Shown one piece after another: positions 45,685 through 58,152 of a DNA stretch of 64,000 nt (positions within the stretch are counted from its first letter, which is position 1; each line of letters starts with the position of its first letter). This stretch comes from Zeus faber (Eukaryota > Chordata > Actinopteri > Zeiformes > Zeidae): the NCBI GenBank assembly GCA_960531495.1, contig OY482854.1:34412450-34476449 (forward strand), in the 5' to 3' direction. The notes under the pieces are model-generated. The model was not told the DNA's origin and made no database searches. It saw nothing but the letters and a program-made list of their open reading frames with translations. The translations under genes were made by a program, and so were the position numbers.

Positions 45685-48627
45685 TTGGTTGAGTACTGTA
45701 TTGATGATCCCGTCTACCCAGTTTGGGTAGCCTGGTATGTATTGGTGAGTACTTTTCCTATGTTCCCCCCTGGCCAGCAAGGGCAGTTTGGTATAGGGGA
45801 CCCAAGGTAATGCACGGGCCGTCGCACGTTATCAAGATTCTCCAATCCCGTATTATGTTAGGTAGAGAGTAAGGTTCCTGTTCAAGTTGTTGCGGATGGT
45901 TAAGAACGTTTTGTTTGTTTTTTGTTCTGGGTTTAACCGTGGCAAAATACACCTTGTTGGTTTTTGTTTCAAGTTGTTATGGATGGTTAAGAACACCCTA
46001 TTTGTTTTTTTTGGGTGTTCATTTGTTATGGGTTTAAGCGTGGTTAAATAAACCTTATTTGTTTTTGTTCCAAGTTGTTACGAATGGTTAAGATCACCTT
46101 GTTTGATTTGTTGAGTACTGTATTGATGATTCCGTTTACCCAGTTGGGTATCCTGGCATGTATTGGTGAGTACTATTCCTATGTTCCCCCCTGGCCAGCA
46201 TGGGCAGTTTGGTATAGGGGACCAAAGGTAATGCACGGTCTTGGTAAGATAATACATATAATGGGTTATAAGGAGAATCTGCTTTCCGAGGCACAGGCTA
46301 GGTTAGGTTGGTTGAGTACTGTATTGATGATCCCGTCTACCCAGTTTGGGTAGCCTGGTATGTATTGGTGAGTACTTTTCCTATGTTCCCCCCTGGCCAG
46401 CAAGGGCAGTTTGGTATAGGGGACCAAAGGTAATGCACGGGCCGTCGCACGTTATCAAGATTCTCCAATCCCGTATTATGTTAGGTAGAGAGTTAGGTTC
46501 CTGTTCAAGTTGTTGCGGATGGTTAAGAACGTTTTGTTTGTTTTTTGTTCTGGGTGTAAACGTGGTTAAATACACCTTGTTTGTTTTTGTTTCCAGTTGT
46601 TTATGGATGGTTAAGAACACCCTATTTGTTTTATTTGGGTGTTCATTTGTTATGGGTTTAAGCGTGGTTAAATAAACCTTGTTTGTTTTTGTTTCAAGTT
46701 GTTACGAATGGTTAAGATCACCTTGTTTGTTTTTTTGGTTACGGGTTTAAGCGTGGTTAGGTACACCTTATTTGTTTCTGTTTCAAGTTTTTACGGATTG
46801 GTTCAGAACACCTTGTTTGTTCCTTATTACGGGTTTAAGCGTGGTTAAGTACACCTTGTTAGTTTCTTGTTTAAAGTTGTTACGGATGGTTAAGATCACC
46901 TTGTTTGTTTTTTTGGTTACGGGTTTAAGCGTGGTTAGGTACACCTTATTTGTTTCTGTTACAAGTTTTTACGGATTGGTTCAGAACACCTTGTTTGTTC
47001 CTTATTACGGGTTTAAGCGTGGTTAAGTACACCTTGTTAGTTTCTTGTTTAAAGTTGTTACGGATGGTAAGAAAACCTTGTTTGTTTTTTATTACGAGTT
47101 TAAGCGTGGTTAGGTACACCTTATTGTTTTTTGATTTGGGTTTGTTGAGTACTGTATAGATGATTCCGTTTACCCAGTTGGGTATCCTGGCATGTATTGG
47201 TGAGTACTATTCCTATGTTCCCCCCTGGCCAGCATGGGCAGTTTGGTATAGGGGACCAAAGGTAATGCACGGGCCGTCGCACGTTATCAAGATTCTCCAA
47301 TCCCGTATTATGTTAGGTAGAGAGTTAGGTTCCTGTTTAAGTTGTTGCGGATGGTTAAGAACGTTTTGTTTGTTTTTTGTTCTGGGTTTAAACGTGGTTA
47401 AATACACCTTGTTTGTTTTTGTTTCCAGTTGTTTATGGATGGTTAAGAACACCCTATTTGTTTTATTTGGGTGTTCATTTGTTATGGGTTTAAGCGTGGT
47501 TAAATAAACCTTTTTTGTTTTTGTTTCAAGTTGTTACGAATGGTTAAGATCACCTTGTTTGTTTTTTTGGTTACGGGTTTAAGCGTGGTTAGGTACACCT
47601 TATTTGTTTCTGTTTCAAGTTTTTACGGATTGGTTCAGAACACCTTGTTTGTTCCTTATTACGGGTTTAAGCGTGGTTAAGTACACCTTGTTAGTTTCTT
47701 GTTTAAAGTTGTTACGGATGGTTAAGAAAACCTTGTTTGTTTTTTATTACGAGTTTAAGCGTGGTTAGGTACACCTTATTGTTTTTTGTTTCAAGTTGTT
47801 ACGGATGGTTAAGCGCACCCTGTTTCTTCTTTCTCTGAATTTCCATATGATTACTTTTAGGAATTTAGGACACATTCATCAGTAGTGTACCTCAGGATCA
47901 TTGAGTGTTTCAGCCTTTTAAACAAACTATACACCCTCTCCTTGAGGCAGGCCACCTGGGTTTGATCAAGACCCTGGTGTGTGTCCCCCGGTCAATTGGT
48001 TTTATTTAAAAAAAATTTGTTCGTTGGATTTCGTTGCATTTGGGTACGACCTTTATACGTTGGTAGGATATTCTTTTCCTTAGACTTTGAGTTTTTTTTG
48101 GTTAGGTTCTGTCTTTGTCATTGGGTAGTTCTTACTATGGTCATTCGGATTTTGTTGAGTTTGGGTACGGTCTTTCTTTGTCGGTAAGATATTTCTGTCC
48201 TAGGATTCTGTTGAGTTTGGGTAAGTTTGTATCACTATTTTTTCTTAAGGTGCCTCCGGTATTATTGGTTGGACTTTGTTGAGCTTGGATACGTTGCCTT
48301 TTAATTTATCCCAGGTACATTTCTGCTGTTGTTAGACGAGGTAGTCGAGTTTGGCTAAATTGAAATACCGTTGTTCTAACGTTATTCAAGTTGGTCGGGT
48401 TTTGGTTATTTTCTTGGGTAAGCTATCGTCTGTTTGATGATAGTTTGGTTACTTCGGTTATAATGGATAATAAGATCTGATTACGGGTATGTCTTGGGAG
48501 TAAGGATAAATTAGACCTAGTAGAGTAAGTGGTTACTGTTATCTCCTAGGTATTATTATACAGGTTGGGTTAAAGGATGGAGATAGGTAGTTAGTTCTAA
48601 AAGGTCTAGGTCCCGGTGCATCCACGG

Positions 48628-48757
48628 CCTGGTCCCTAAGTTTGGACCAGGGGATGAGGAAATAAGGGTGTGAAAATTTAAATTGCTGTAAAAACAGCAT
48701 TCTACTTTTAAAGGAACAATTCCTGTGTCCCGTACACCGCACAACTCCAGGAATTGT
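48628..48757. other. stem-loop cluster, C3
   Basis: Same three perfect inverted repeats. Confidence 0.58.
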
Positions 48758-49264
48758 CCAATATATCTATGTTTTTTTTAGTTTTACACCTAGAAACCTT
48801 GGATAACACTTACCCCAGCCAGGTCTTCATTATTTTATCACTTAAATTTCGTATAGGGTCTACTCGGGTTATGTCTTTCACCCTCCTGGTTCCTGGGATT
48901 TTATGTTTTTAATAATGTAGTTGGGGTCCTGAATATTATATTTAGAATTTCATTAAACGATTGGTGGCATATAAATATTTTTTCGTGCAATAAAATGCGT
49001 GAAGAAATTAAAATTAAAAGTACCCATGGTTCATAGCGGTTTTTTTCGGTAGGAACGGCCGCTACTTCCTGAAGGGGAGTCTCTAGCATGATGTTCATCC
49101 TCTGATTGGTCCTCTATAATTATCCCATAATTCCTCTATTTTATTAGTTGACTATGTTTTTGTATGTTAAATAATTTTCAATAGCCTACTGAAATTATTT
49201 TAACCAGAAAAAACATCGCGGAAGTGTTTCATTAACGTGGGGATGTTGTAGGTTTTTTTTTAAA

Positions 49265-49560
49265 AAACGGTACCATGAGCGATAGCGGTAGCGCTTGTAA
49301 TGACATGACAGCGGGAAAACAAAATAATCTCCGGGTGGACAACTTCTGTCCAAAACAATCCGGTCGACAGCGAGCAACTCGCCGCCGAGAAAACCGGCCC
49401 TCAAAGAGAAGTAAAGGCAGTCCATCGGCATCGCGAGCGAAACTCGCGCCGCGATTAAAGTGGCACTCCATCACTCTCGGTGGATCCGGCTGACTACACA
49501 CACTACGCGTGGGGCTATACACCTGGGCACGGAGAACGCTCCGTGTTGGAATGTCCGTAG
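49265..49560. promoter_or_regulatory. CpG-rich GC block, C3
   Basis: Same as C1. Confidence 0.43.
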
Positions 49561-49892
49561 TCATTATATAAATATATAAATAAATAGAAAAAACTAATAA
49601 ATAAATACATAAATAATTTAGAAAAAATCTATAAATATATAAAAAAATATATATAAAAAATATAATAAAAACATAATAAAAAAATATATATGAAAAAAAT
49701 ATAATAAAAACATAATAAAAAAATATATATATATGAAAAAAATATATATATATAAAAACAAACCTTCCCACATAACTATTCATTTTAACTACATCTGTAG
49801 TAATTAGAGATTTTAGGGTTGGGGAAAGGGGTGGGGTTTTTTTTGTTACGTTTTTTTTATATATAAAAAAGATTGGGTAACAGTGATGGTTT

Positions 49893-50623
49893 TAGAGCTA
49901 AGGTTAGGTTTAGGGTTAGGTCTAAGGTTAGGCTCAGGGCTAGGTTTAGGGTTAGGTTTAGGGTTAGGTTTAGGGTTAGGTTTAGGGTTAGATTGAGGGT
50001 TAGATTGAGGGTTAGATTGAGGGTTAAGTTTAGGGTTGGATTGAGGGTTAAGTTTAGGGTTAGGTTTAGGGTTAGGTTAAGCGCTAGGGTTAGGTTTAGG
50101 GTCGGGTTTAGGGCTAGGTCTTAGGGTTAACGTTAGGGTTAGGTTTAGAACCAGGGCTAGGGTTAGTTTTAGGGTTAGGTTTAGGGCTAGGTTAGGGTTA
50201 GGGTTAGGGGTTAGGGGTTAGGGTTAGGGTTAGGGTGGGGAATATGGTTAGGGTAGGGGTTGGGGTTAGGTTTAGATTCAGAGTTAGGTTGGGGTTAGTT
50301 AAGCTTAAGGTTGGGGTTGGGGTTAGGGTTAGGGTTAGGGTTGGGAATGTGTTGAGGGTAGGGGTTAAGTTTAGGGTTTAGGTCCGGATTCAGGATTGGG
50401 TAAGGGTTAATAGGGTTAGGGTTAGGGTTAGGGTTAGGAATGTGTTAAGGGTAGGGGTTAGGGTTAGGGTTAGGTTTGGATTCAAGGACTCGTGTTAAGG
50501 GTTAGGGTTAGGGTTTAGGGTTTGGGTTAGGGTTTGGGTTAGGGTTAGGGTTAGGGTTGGGAATATGTTAAGGGTTAGGGTTAGGGGTTAGGGTTAGGGT
50601 TAGGGTTGGGAATGTGTTGAGGG
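49893..50623 (+). repeat. degenerate telomere-like array, C3
   Basis: Same as C1. Confidence 0.88.
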
Positions 50624-50632
50624 TTTACCAAG

Positions 50633-51918
50633 TATATTGGGATAGACTCCGGGTTACGGTTAGTTTGTTTGTTATGAAGATTAATTAATTATAAGGTTTA
50701 TTTTTAGAAGGAGCAAGAGGGAGGTAGGAGGGAGGTAGAGGGAAGGAGAGCCGTCTGTTCGGACTGCATTCTCCTCCTGCCTGTTCGGGCTGTTCTCTAC
50801 CGTCCCAACTCTCTCATTTTCATGAGAGAAAGGGAAGAGAGTGAAAAAAAGGTTTGTGAGTTAAATTGTTTGGGTTATTTTGTTCGGGCATAAATTCTAA
50901 TTGGTCCTAGGTGGTAGTGGGTTATATTAATCCGGTAATGTTATATCAAGTATATTGGGATAGATACCGGGTTACGGTTAGTTGGTTTGTTATGAAGATT
51001 AATTCATTATAAGGTTTATTTTTAGAAGGAGCAAGAGGGAGGTAGGAGGGAGGTAGAGGGAAGGAGAGCCGTCTGTTCGGACTGCATTCTCCTCCTGCCT
51101 GTTCGGGCTGTTCTCTACCGTCCCAACTCTCTCATTTTCATGAGAGAAAGGGAAGAGAGTGAAAAAAAGGTTTGTGAGTTAAATTGTTTGGGTTATTTTG
51201 TTCGGGCATAAATTCTAATTGGTCCTAGGTGGTAGTGGGTTATATTAATCCGGTAATGTTTTATTAAGTATATTGGGATAGACTCCGGGTTACGGTTAGT
51301 TTGTTTGTTATGAAGATTAATTCATTATAAGGTTTATTTTTAGAAGGAGCAAGAGGGAGGTAGGAGGGAGGTAGAGGGAAGGAGAGCCGTCTGTTCGGAC
51401 TGCATTCTCCTCCTGCCTGTTCGGGCTGTTCTCTACCGTCCCAACTCTCTCATTTTCATGAGAGAAAGGGAAGAGAGTGAAAAAAAGGTTTGTGAGTTAA
51501 ATTGTTTGGGTTATTTTGTTCGGGCGTAAATTCTAATTGGTCCTAGGTGGTAGTGGGTTATATTAATCCGGTAATGTTATATCAAGTATATTGGGATAGA
51601 CTCCGGGTTACGGTTAGTTTGTTTGTTATGAAGATTAATTCATTATAAGGTTTATTTTTAGAAGGAGCAAGAGGAAAGTAGGAGGGAGGTAGAGGGAAGG
51701 AGAGCCGTCTGTTCGGACTGCATTCTCCTCCTGCCTGTTCGGGCTGTTCTCTACCGTCCCAACTCTCTCATTTTCATGAGAGAAAGGGAAGAGAGTGAAA
51801 AAAAGGTTTGTGAGTTAAATTGTTTGGGTTATTTTGTTCGGGCGTAAATTCTAATTGGTCCTAGGTGGTAGTGGGTTATATTAATCCGGTAGTGTTATAT
51901 CAAGTATATTGGGATACG
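50633..51918 (+). repeat. four R318 repeats, C3
   Basis: Same copy number and diagnostic bases as C1. Confidence 0.95.
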
Positions 51919-54861
51919 TTGGTTGAGTACTGTATTGATGATCCCGTCTACCCAGTTTGGGTAGCCTGGTATGTATTGGTGAGTACTTTTCCTATGTTCC
52001 CCCCTGGCCAGCAAGGGCAGTTTGGTATAGGGGACCCAAGGTAATGCACGGGCCGTCGCACGTTATCAAGATTCTCCAATCCCGTATTATGTTAGGTAGA
52101 GAGTAAGGTTCCTGTTCAAGTTGTTGCGGATGGTTAAGAACGTTTTGTTTGTTTTTTGTTCTGGGTTTAACCGTGGCAAAATACACCTTGTTGGTTTTTG
52201 TTTCAAGTTGTTATGGATGGTTAAGAACACCCTATTTGTTTTTTTTGGGTGTTCATTTGTTATGGGTTTAAGCGTGGTTAAATAAACCTTATTTGTTTTT
52301 GTTCCAAGTTGTTACGAATGGTTAAGATCACCTTGTTTGATTTGTTGAGTACTGTATTGATGATTCCGTTTACCCAGTTGGGTATCCTGGCATGTATTGG
52401 TGAGTACTATTCCTATGTTCCCCCCTGGCCAGCATGGGCAGTTTGGTATAGGGGACCAAAGGTAATGCACGGTCTTGGTAAGATAATACATATAATGGGT
52501 TATAAGGAGAATCTGCTTTCCGAGGCACAGGCTAGGTTAGGTTGGTTGAGTACTGTATTGATGATCCCGTCTACCCAGTTTGGGTAGCCTGGTATGTATT
52601 GGTGAGTACTTTTCCTATGTTCCCCCCTGGCCAGCAAGGGCAGTTTGGTATAGGGGACCAAAGGTAATGCACGGGCCGTCGCACGTTATCAAGATTCTCC
52701 AATCCCGTATTATGTTAGGTAGAGAGTTAGGTTCCTGTTCAAGTTGTTGCGGATGGTTAAGAACGTTTTGTTTGTTTTTTGTTCTGGGTGTAAACGTGGT
52801 TAAATACACCTTGTTTGTTTTTGTTTCCAGTTGTTTATGGATGGTTAAGAACACCCTATTTGTTTTATTTGGGTGTTCATTTGTTATGGGTTTAAGCGTG
52901 GTTAAATAAACCTTGTTTGTTTTTGTTTCAAGTTGTTACGAATGGTTAAGATCACCTTGTTTGTTTTTTTGGTTACGGGTTTAAGCGTGGTTAGGTACAC
53001 CTTATTTGTTTCTGTTTCAAGTTTTTACGGATTGGTTCAGAACACCTTGTTTGTTCCTTATTACGGGTTTAAGCGTGGTTAAGTACACCTTGTTAGTTTC
53101 TTGTTTAAAGTTGTTACGGATGGTTAAGATCACCTTGTTTGTTTTTTTGGTTACGGGTTTAAGCGTGGTTAGGTACACCTTATTTGTTTCTGTTACAAGT
53201 TTTTACGGATTGGTTCAGAACACCTTGTTTGTTCCTTATTACGGGTTTAAGCGTGGTTAAGTACACCTTGTTAGTTTCTTGTTTAAAGTTGTTACGGATG
53301 GTAAGAAAACCTTGTTTGTTTTTTATTACGAGTTTAAGCGTGGTTAGGTACACCTTATTGTTTTTTGATTTGGGTTTGTTGAGTACTGTATAGATGATTC
53401 CGTTTACCCAGTTGGGTATCCTGGCATGTATTGGTGAGTACTATTCCTATGTTCCCCCCTGGCCAGCATGGGCAGTTTGGTATAGGGGACCAAAGGTAAT
53501 GCACGGGCCGTCGCACGTTATCAAGATTCTCCAATCCCGTATTATGTTAGGTAGAGAGTTAGGTTCCTGTTTAAGTTGTTGCGGATGGTTAAGAACGTTT
53601 TGTTTGTTTTTTGTTCTGGGTTTAAACGTGGTTAAATACACCTTGTTTGTTTTTGTTTCCAGTTGTTTATGGATGGTTAAGAACACCCTATTTGTTTTAT
53701 TTGGGTGTTCATTTGTTATGGGTTTAAGCGTGGTTAAATAAACCTTTTTTGTTTTTGTTTCAAGTTGTTACGAATGGTTAAGATCACCTTGTTTGTTTTT
53801 TTGGTTACGGGTTTAAGCGTGGTTAGGTACACCTTATTTGTTTCTGTTTCAAGTTTTTACGGATTGGTTCAGAACACCTTGTTTGTTCCTTATTACGGGT
53901 TTAAGCGTGGTTAAGTACACCTTGTTAGTTTCTTGTTTAAAGTTGTTACGGATGGTTAAGAAAACCTTGTTTGTTTTTTATTACGAGTTTAAGCGTGGTT
54001 AGGTACACCTTATTGTTTTTTGTTTCAAGTTGTTACGGATGGTTAAGCGCACCCTGTTTCTTCTTTCTCTGAATTTCCATATGATTACTTTTAGGAATTT
54101 AGGACACATTCATCAGTAGTGTACCTCAGGATCATTGAGTGTTTCAGCCTTTTAAACAAACTATACACCCTCTCCTTGAGGCAGGCCACCTGGGTTTGAT
54201 CAAGACCCTGGTGTGTGTCCCCCGGTCAATTGGTTTTATTTAAAAAAAATTTGTTCGTTGGATTTCGTTGCATTTGGGTACGACCTTTATACGTTGGTAG
54301 GATATTCTTTTCCTTAGACTTTGAGTTTTTTTTGGTTAGGTTCTGTCTTTGTCATTGGGTAGTTCTTACTATGGTCATTCGGATTTTGTTGAGTTTGGGT
54401 ACGGTCTTTCTTTGTCGGTAAGATATTTCTGTCCTAGGATTCTGTTGAGTTTGGGTAAGTTTGTATCACTATTTTTTCTTAAGGTGCCTCCGGTATTATT
54501 GGTTGGACTTTGTTGAGCTTGGATACGTTGCCTTTTAATTTATCCCAGGTACATTTCTGCTGTTGTTAGACGAGGTAGTCGAGTTTGGCTAAATTGAAAT
54601 ACCGTTGTTCTAACGTTATTCAAGTTGGTCGGGTTTTGGTTATTTTCTTGGGTAAGCTATCGTCTGTTTGATGATAGTTTGGTTACTTCGGTTATAATGG
54701 ATAATAAGATCTGATTACGGGTATGTCTTGGGAGTAAGGATAAATTAGACCTAGTAGAGTAAGTGGTTACTGTTATCTCCTAGGTATTATTATACAGGTT
54801 GGGTTAAAGGATGGAGATAGGTAGTTAGTTCTAAAAGGTCTAGGTCCCGGTGCATCCACGG

Positions 54862-54991
54862 CCTGGTCCCTAAGTTTGGACCAGGGGATGAGGAAATAAG
54901 GGTGTGAAAATTTAAATTGCTGTAAAAACAGCATTCTACTTTTAAAGGAACAATTCCTGTGTCCCGTACACCGCACAACTCCAGGAATTGT
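54862..54991. other. stem-loop cluster, C4
   Basis: Same three perfect inverted repeats. Confidence 0.58.
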
Positions 54992-55498
54992 CCAATATAT
55001 CTATGTTTTTTTTAGTTTTACACCTAGAAACCTTGGATAACACTTACCCCAGCCAGGTCTTCATTATTTTATCACTTAAATTTCGTATAGGGTCTACTCG
55101 GGTTATGTCTTTCACCCTCCTGGTTCCTGGGATTTTATGTTTTTAATAATGTAGTTGGGGTCCTGAATATTATATTTAGAATTTCATTAAACGATTGGTG
55201 GCATATAAATATTTTTTCGTGCAATAAAATGCGTGAAGAAATTAAAATTAAAAGTACCCATGGTTCATAGCGGTTTTTTTCGGTAGGAACGGCCGCTACT
55301 TCCTGAAGGGGAGTCTCTAGCATGATGTTCATCCTCTGATTGGTCCTCTATAATTATCCCATAATTCCTCTATTTTATTAGTTGACTATGTTTTTGTATG
55401 TTAAATAATTTTCAATAGCCTACTGAAATTATTTTAACCAGAAAAAACATCGCGGAAGTGTTTCATTAACGTGGGGATGTTGTAGGTTTTTTTTTAAA

Positions 55499-55794
55499 AA
55501 ACGGTACCATGAGCGATAGCGGTAGCGCTTGTAATGACATGACAGCGGGAAAACAAAATAATCTCCGGGTGGACAACTTCTGTCCAAAACAATCCGGTCG
55601 ACAGCGAGCAACTCGCCGCCGAGAAAACCGGCCCTCAAAGAGAAGTAAAGGCAGTCCATCGGCATCGCGAGCGAAACTCGCGCCGCGATTAAAGTGGCAC
55701 TCCATCACTCTCGGTGGATCCGGCTGACTACACACACTACGCGTGGGGCTATACACCTGGGCACGGAGAACGCTCCGTGTTGGAATGTCCGTAG
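55499..55794. promoter_or_regulatory. CpG-rich GC block, C4
   Basis: Same as C1. Confidence 0.43.
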
Positions 55795-56126
55795 TCATTA
55801 TATAAATATATAAATAAATAGAAAAAACTAATAAATAAATACATAAATAATTTAGAAAAAATCTATAAATATATAAAAAAATATATATAAAAAATATAAT
55901 AAAAACATAATAAAAAAATATATATGAAAAAAATATAATAAAAACATAATAAAAAAATATATATATATGAAAAAAATATATATATATAAAAACAAACCTT
56001 CCCACATAACTATTCATTTTAACTACATCTGTAGTAATTAGAGATTTTAGGGTTGGGGAAAGGGGTGGGGTTTTTTTTGTTACGTTTTTTTTATATATAA
56101 AAAAGATTGGGTAACAGTGATGGTTT

Positions 56127-56857
56127 TAGAGCTAAGGTTAGGTTTAGGGTTAGGTCTAAGGTTAGGCTCAGGGCTAGGTTTAGGGTTAGGTTTAGGGTTA
56201 GGTTTAGGGTTAGGTTTAGGGTTAGATTGAGGGTTAGATTGAGGGTTAGATTGAGGGTTAAGTTTAGGGTTGGATTGAGGGTTAAGTTTAGGGTTAGGTT
56301 TAGGGTTAGGTTAAGCGCTAGGGTTAGGTTTAGGGTCGGGTTTAGGGCTAGGTCTTAGGGTTAACGTTAGGGTTAGGTTTAGAACCAGGGCTAGGGTTAG
56401 TTTTAGGGTTAGGTTTAGGGCTAGGTTAGGGTTAGGGTTAGGGGTTAGGGGTTAGGGTTAGGGTTAGGGTGGGGAATATGGTTAGGGTAGGGGTTGGGGT
56501 TAGGTTTAGATTCAGAGTTAGGTTGGGGTTAGTTAAGCTTAAGGTTGGGGTTGGGGTTAGGGTTAGGGTTAGGGTTGGGAATGTGTTGAGGGTAGGGGTT
56601 AAGTTTAGGGTTTAGGTCCGGATTCAGGATTGGGTAAGGGTTAATAGGGTTAGGGTTAGGGTTAGGGTTAGGAATGTGTTAAGGGTAGGGGTTAGGGTTA
56701 GGGTTAGGTTTGGATTCAAGGACTCGTGTTAAGGGTTAGGGTTAGGGTTTAGGGTTTGGGTTAGGGTTTGGGTTAGGGTTAGGGTTAGGGTTGGGAATAT
56801 GTTAAGGGTTAGGGTTAGGGGTTAGGGTTAGGGTTAGGGTTGGGAATGTGTTGAGGG
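56127..56857 (+). repeat. degenerate telomere-like array, C4
   Basis: Same as C1. Confidence 0.88.
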
Positions 56858-56866
56858 TTTACCAAG

Positions 56867-58152
56867 TATATTGGGATAGACTCCGGGTTACGGTTAGTTT
56901 GTTTGTTATGAAGATTAATTAATTATAAGGTTTATTTTTAGAAGGAGCAAGAGGGAGGTAGGAGGGAGGTAGAGGGAAGGAGAGCCGTCTGTTCGGACTG
57001 CATTCTCCTCCTGCCTGTTCGGGCTGTTCTCTACCGTCCCAACTCTCTCATTTTCATGAGAGAAAGGGAAGAGAGTGAAAAAAAGGTTTGTGAGTTAAAT
57101 TGTTTGGGTTATTTTGTTCGGGCATAAATTCTAATTGGTCCTAGGTGGTAGTGGGTTATATTAATCCGGTAATGTTATATCAAGTATATTGGGATAGATA
57201 CCGGGTTACGGTTAGTTGGTTTGTTATGAAGATTAATTCATTATAAGGTTTATTTTTAGAAGGAGCAAGAGGGAGGTAGGAGGGAGGTAGAGGGAAGGAG
57301 AGCCGTCTGTTCGGACTGCATTCTCCTCCTGCCTGTTCGGGCTGTTCTCTACCGTCCCAACTCTCTCATTTTCATGAGAGAAAGGGAAGAGAGTGAAAAA
57401 AAGGTTTGTGAGTTAAATTGTTTGGGTTATTTTGTTCGGGCATAAATTCTAATTGGTCCTAGGTGGTAGTGGGTTATATTAATCCGGTAATGTTTTATTA
57501 AGTATATTGGGATAGACTCCGGGTTACGGTTAGTTTGTTTGTTATGAAGATTAATTCATTATAAGGTTTATTTTTAGAAGGAGCAAGAGGGAGGTAGGAG
57601 GGAGGTAGAGGGAAGGAGAGCCGTCTGTTCGGACTGCATTCTCCTCCTGCCTGTTCGGGCTGTTCTCTACCGTCCCAACTCTCTCATTTTCATGAGAGAA
57701 AGGGAAGAGAGTGAAAAAAAGGTTTGTGAGTTAAATTGTTTGGGTTATTTTGTTCGGGCGTAAATTCTAATTGGTCCTAGGTGGTAGTGGGTTATATTAA
57801 TCCGGTAATGTTATATCAAGTATATTGGGATAGACTCCGGGTTACGGTTAGTTTGTTTGTTATGAAGATTAATTCATTATAAGGTTTATTTTTAGAAGGA
57901 GCAAGAGGAAAGTAGGAGGGAGGTAGAGGGAAGGAGAGCCGTCTGTTCGGACTGCATTCTCCTCCTGCCTGTTCGGGCTGTTCTCTACCGTCCCAACTCT
58001 CTCATTTTCATGAGAGAAAGGGAAGAGAGTGAAAAAAAGGTTTGTGAGTTAAATTGTTTGGGTTATTTTGTTCGGGCGTAAATTCTAATTGGTCCTAGGT
58101 GGTAGTGGGTTATATTAATCCGGTAGTGTTATATCAAGTATATTGGGATACG
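56867..58152 (+). repeat. four R318 repeats, C4
   Basis: Same copy number and diagnostic bases as C1. Confidence 0.95.

Larger units (their letters stand above)
40074..46307 (+). repeat. C2: 6234-bp C unit
   Basis: Tandem copy of C1. P at 40074 and 45685, P' at 40907, truncated P' at 46107. Confidence 0.95.
46308..52541 (+). repeat. C3: 6234-bp C unit
   Basis: Tandem copy. P at 46308 and 51919, P' at 47141, truncated P' at 52341. Confidence 0.95.
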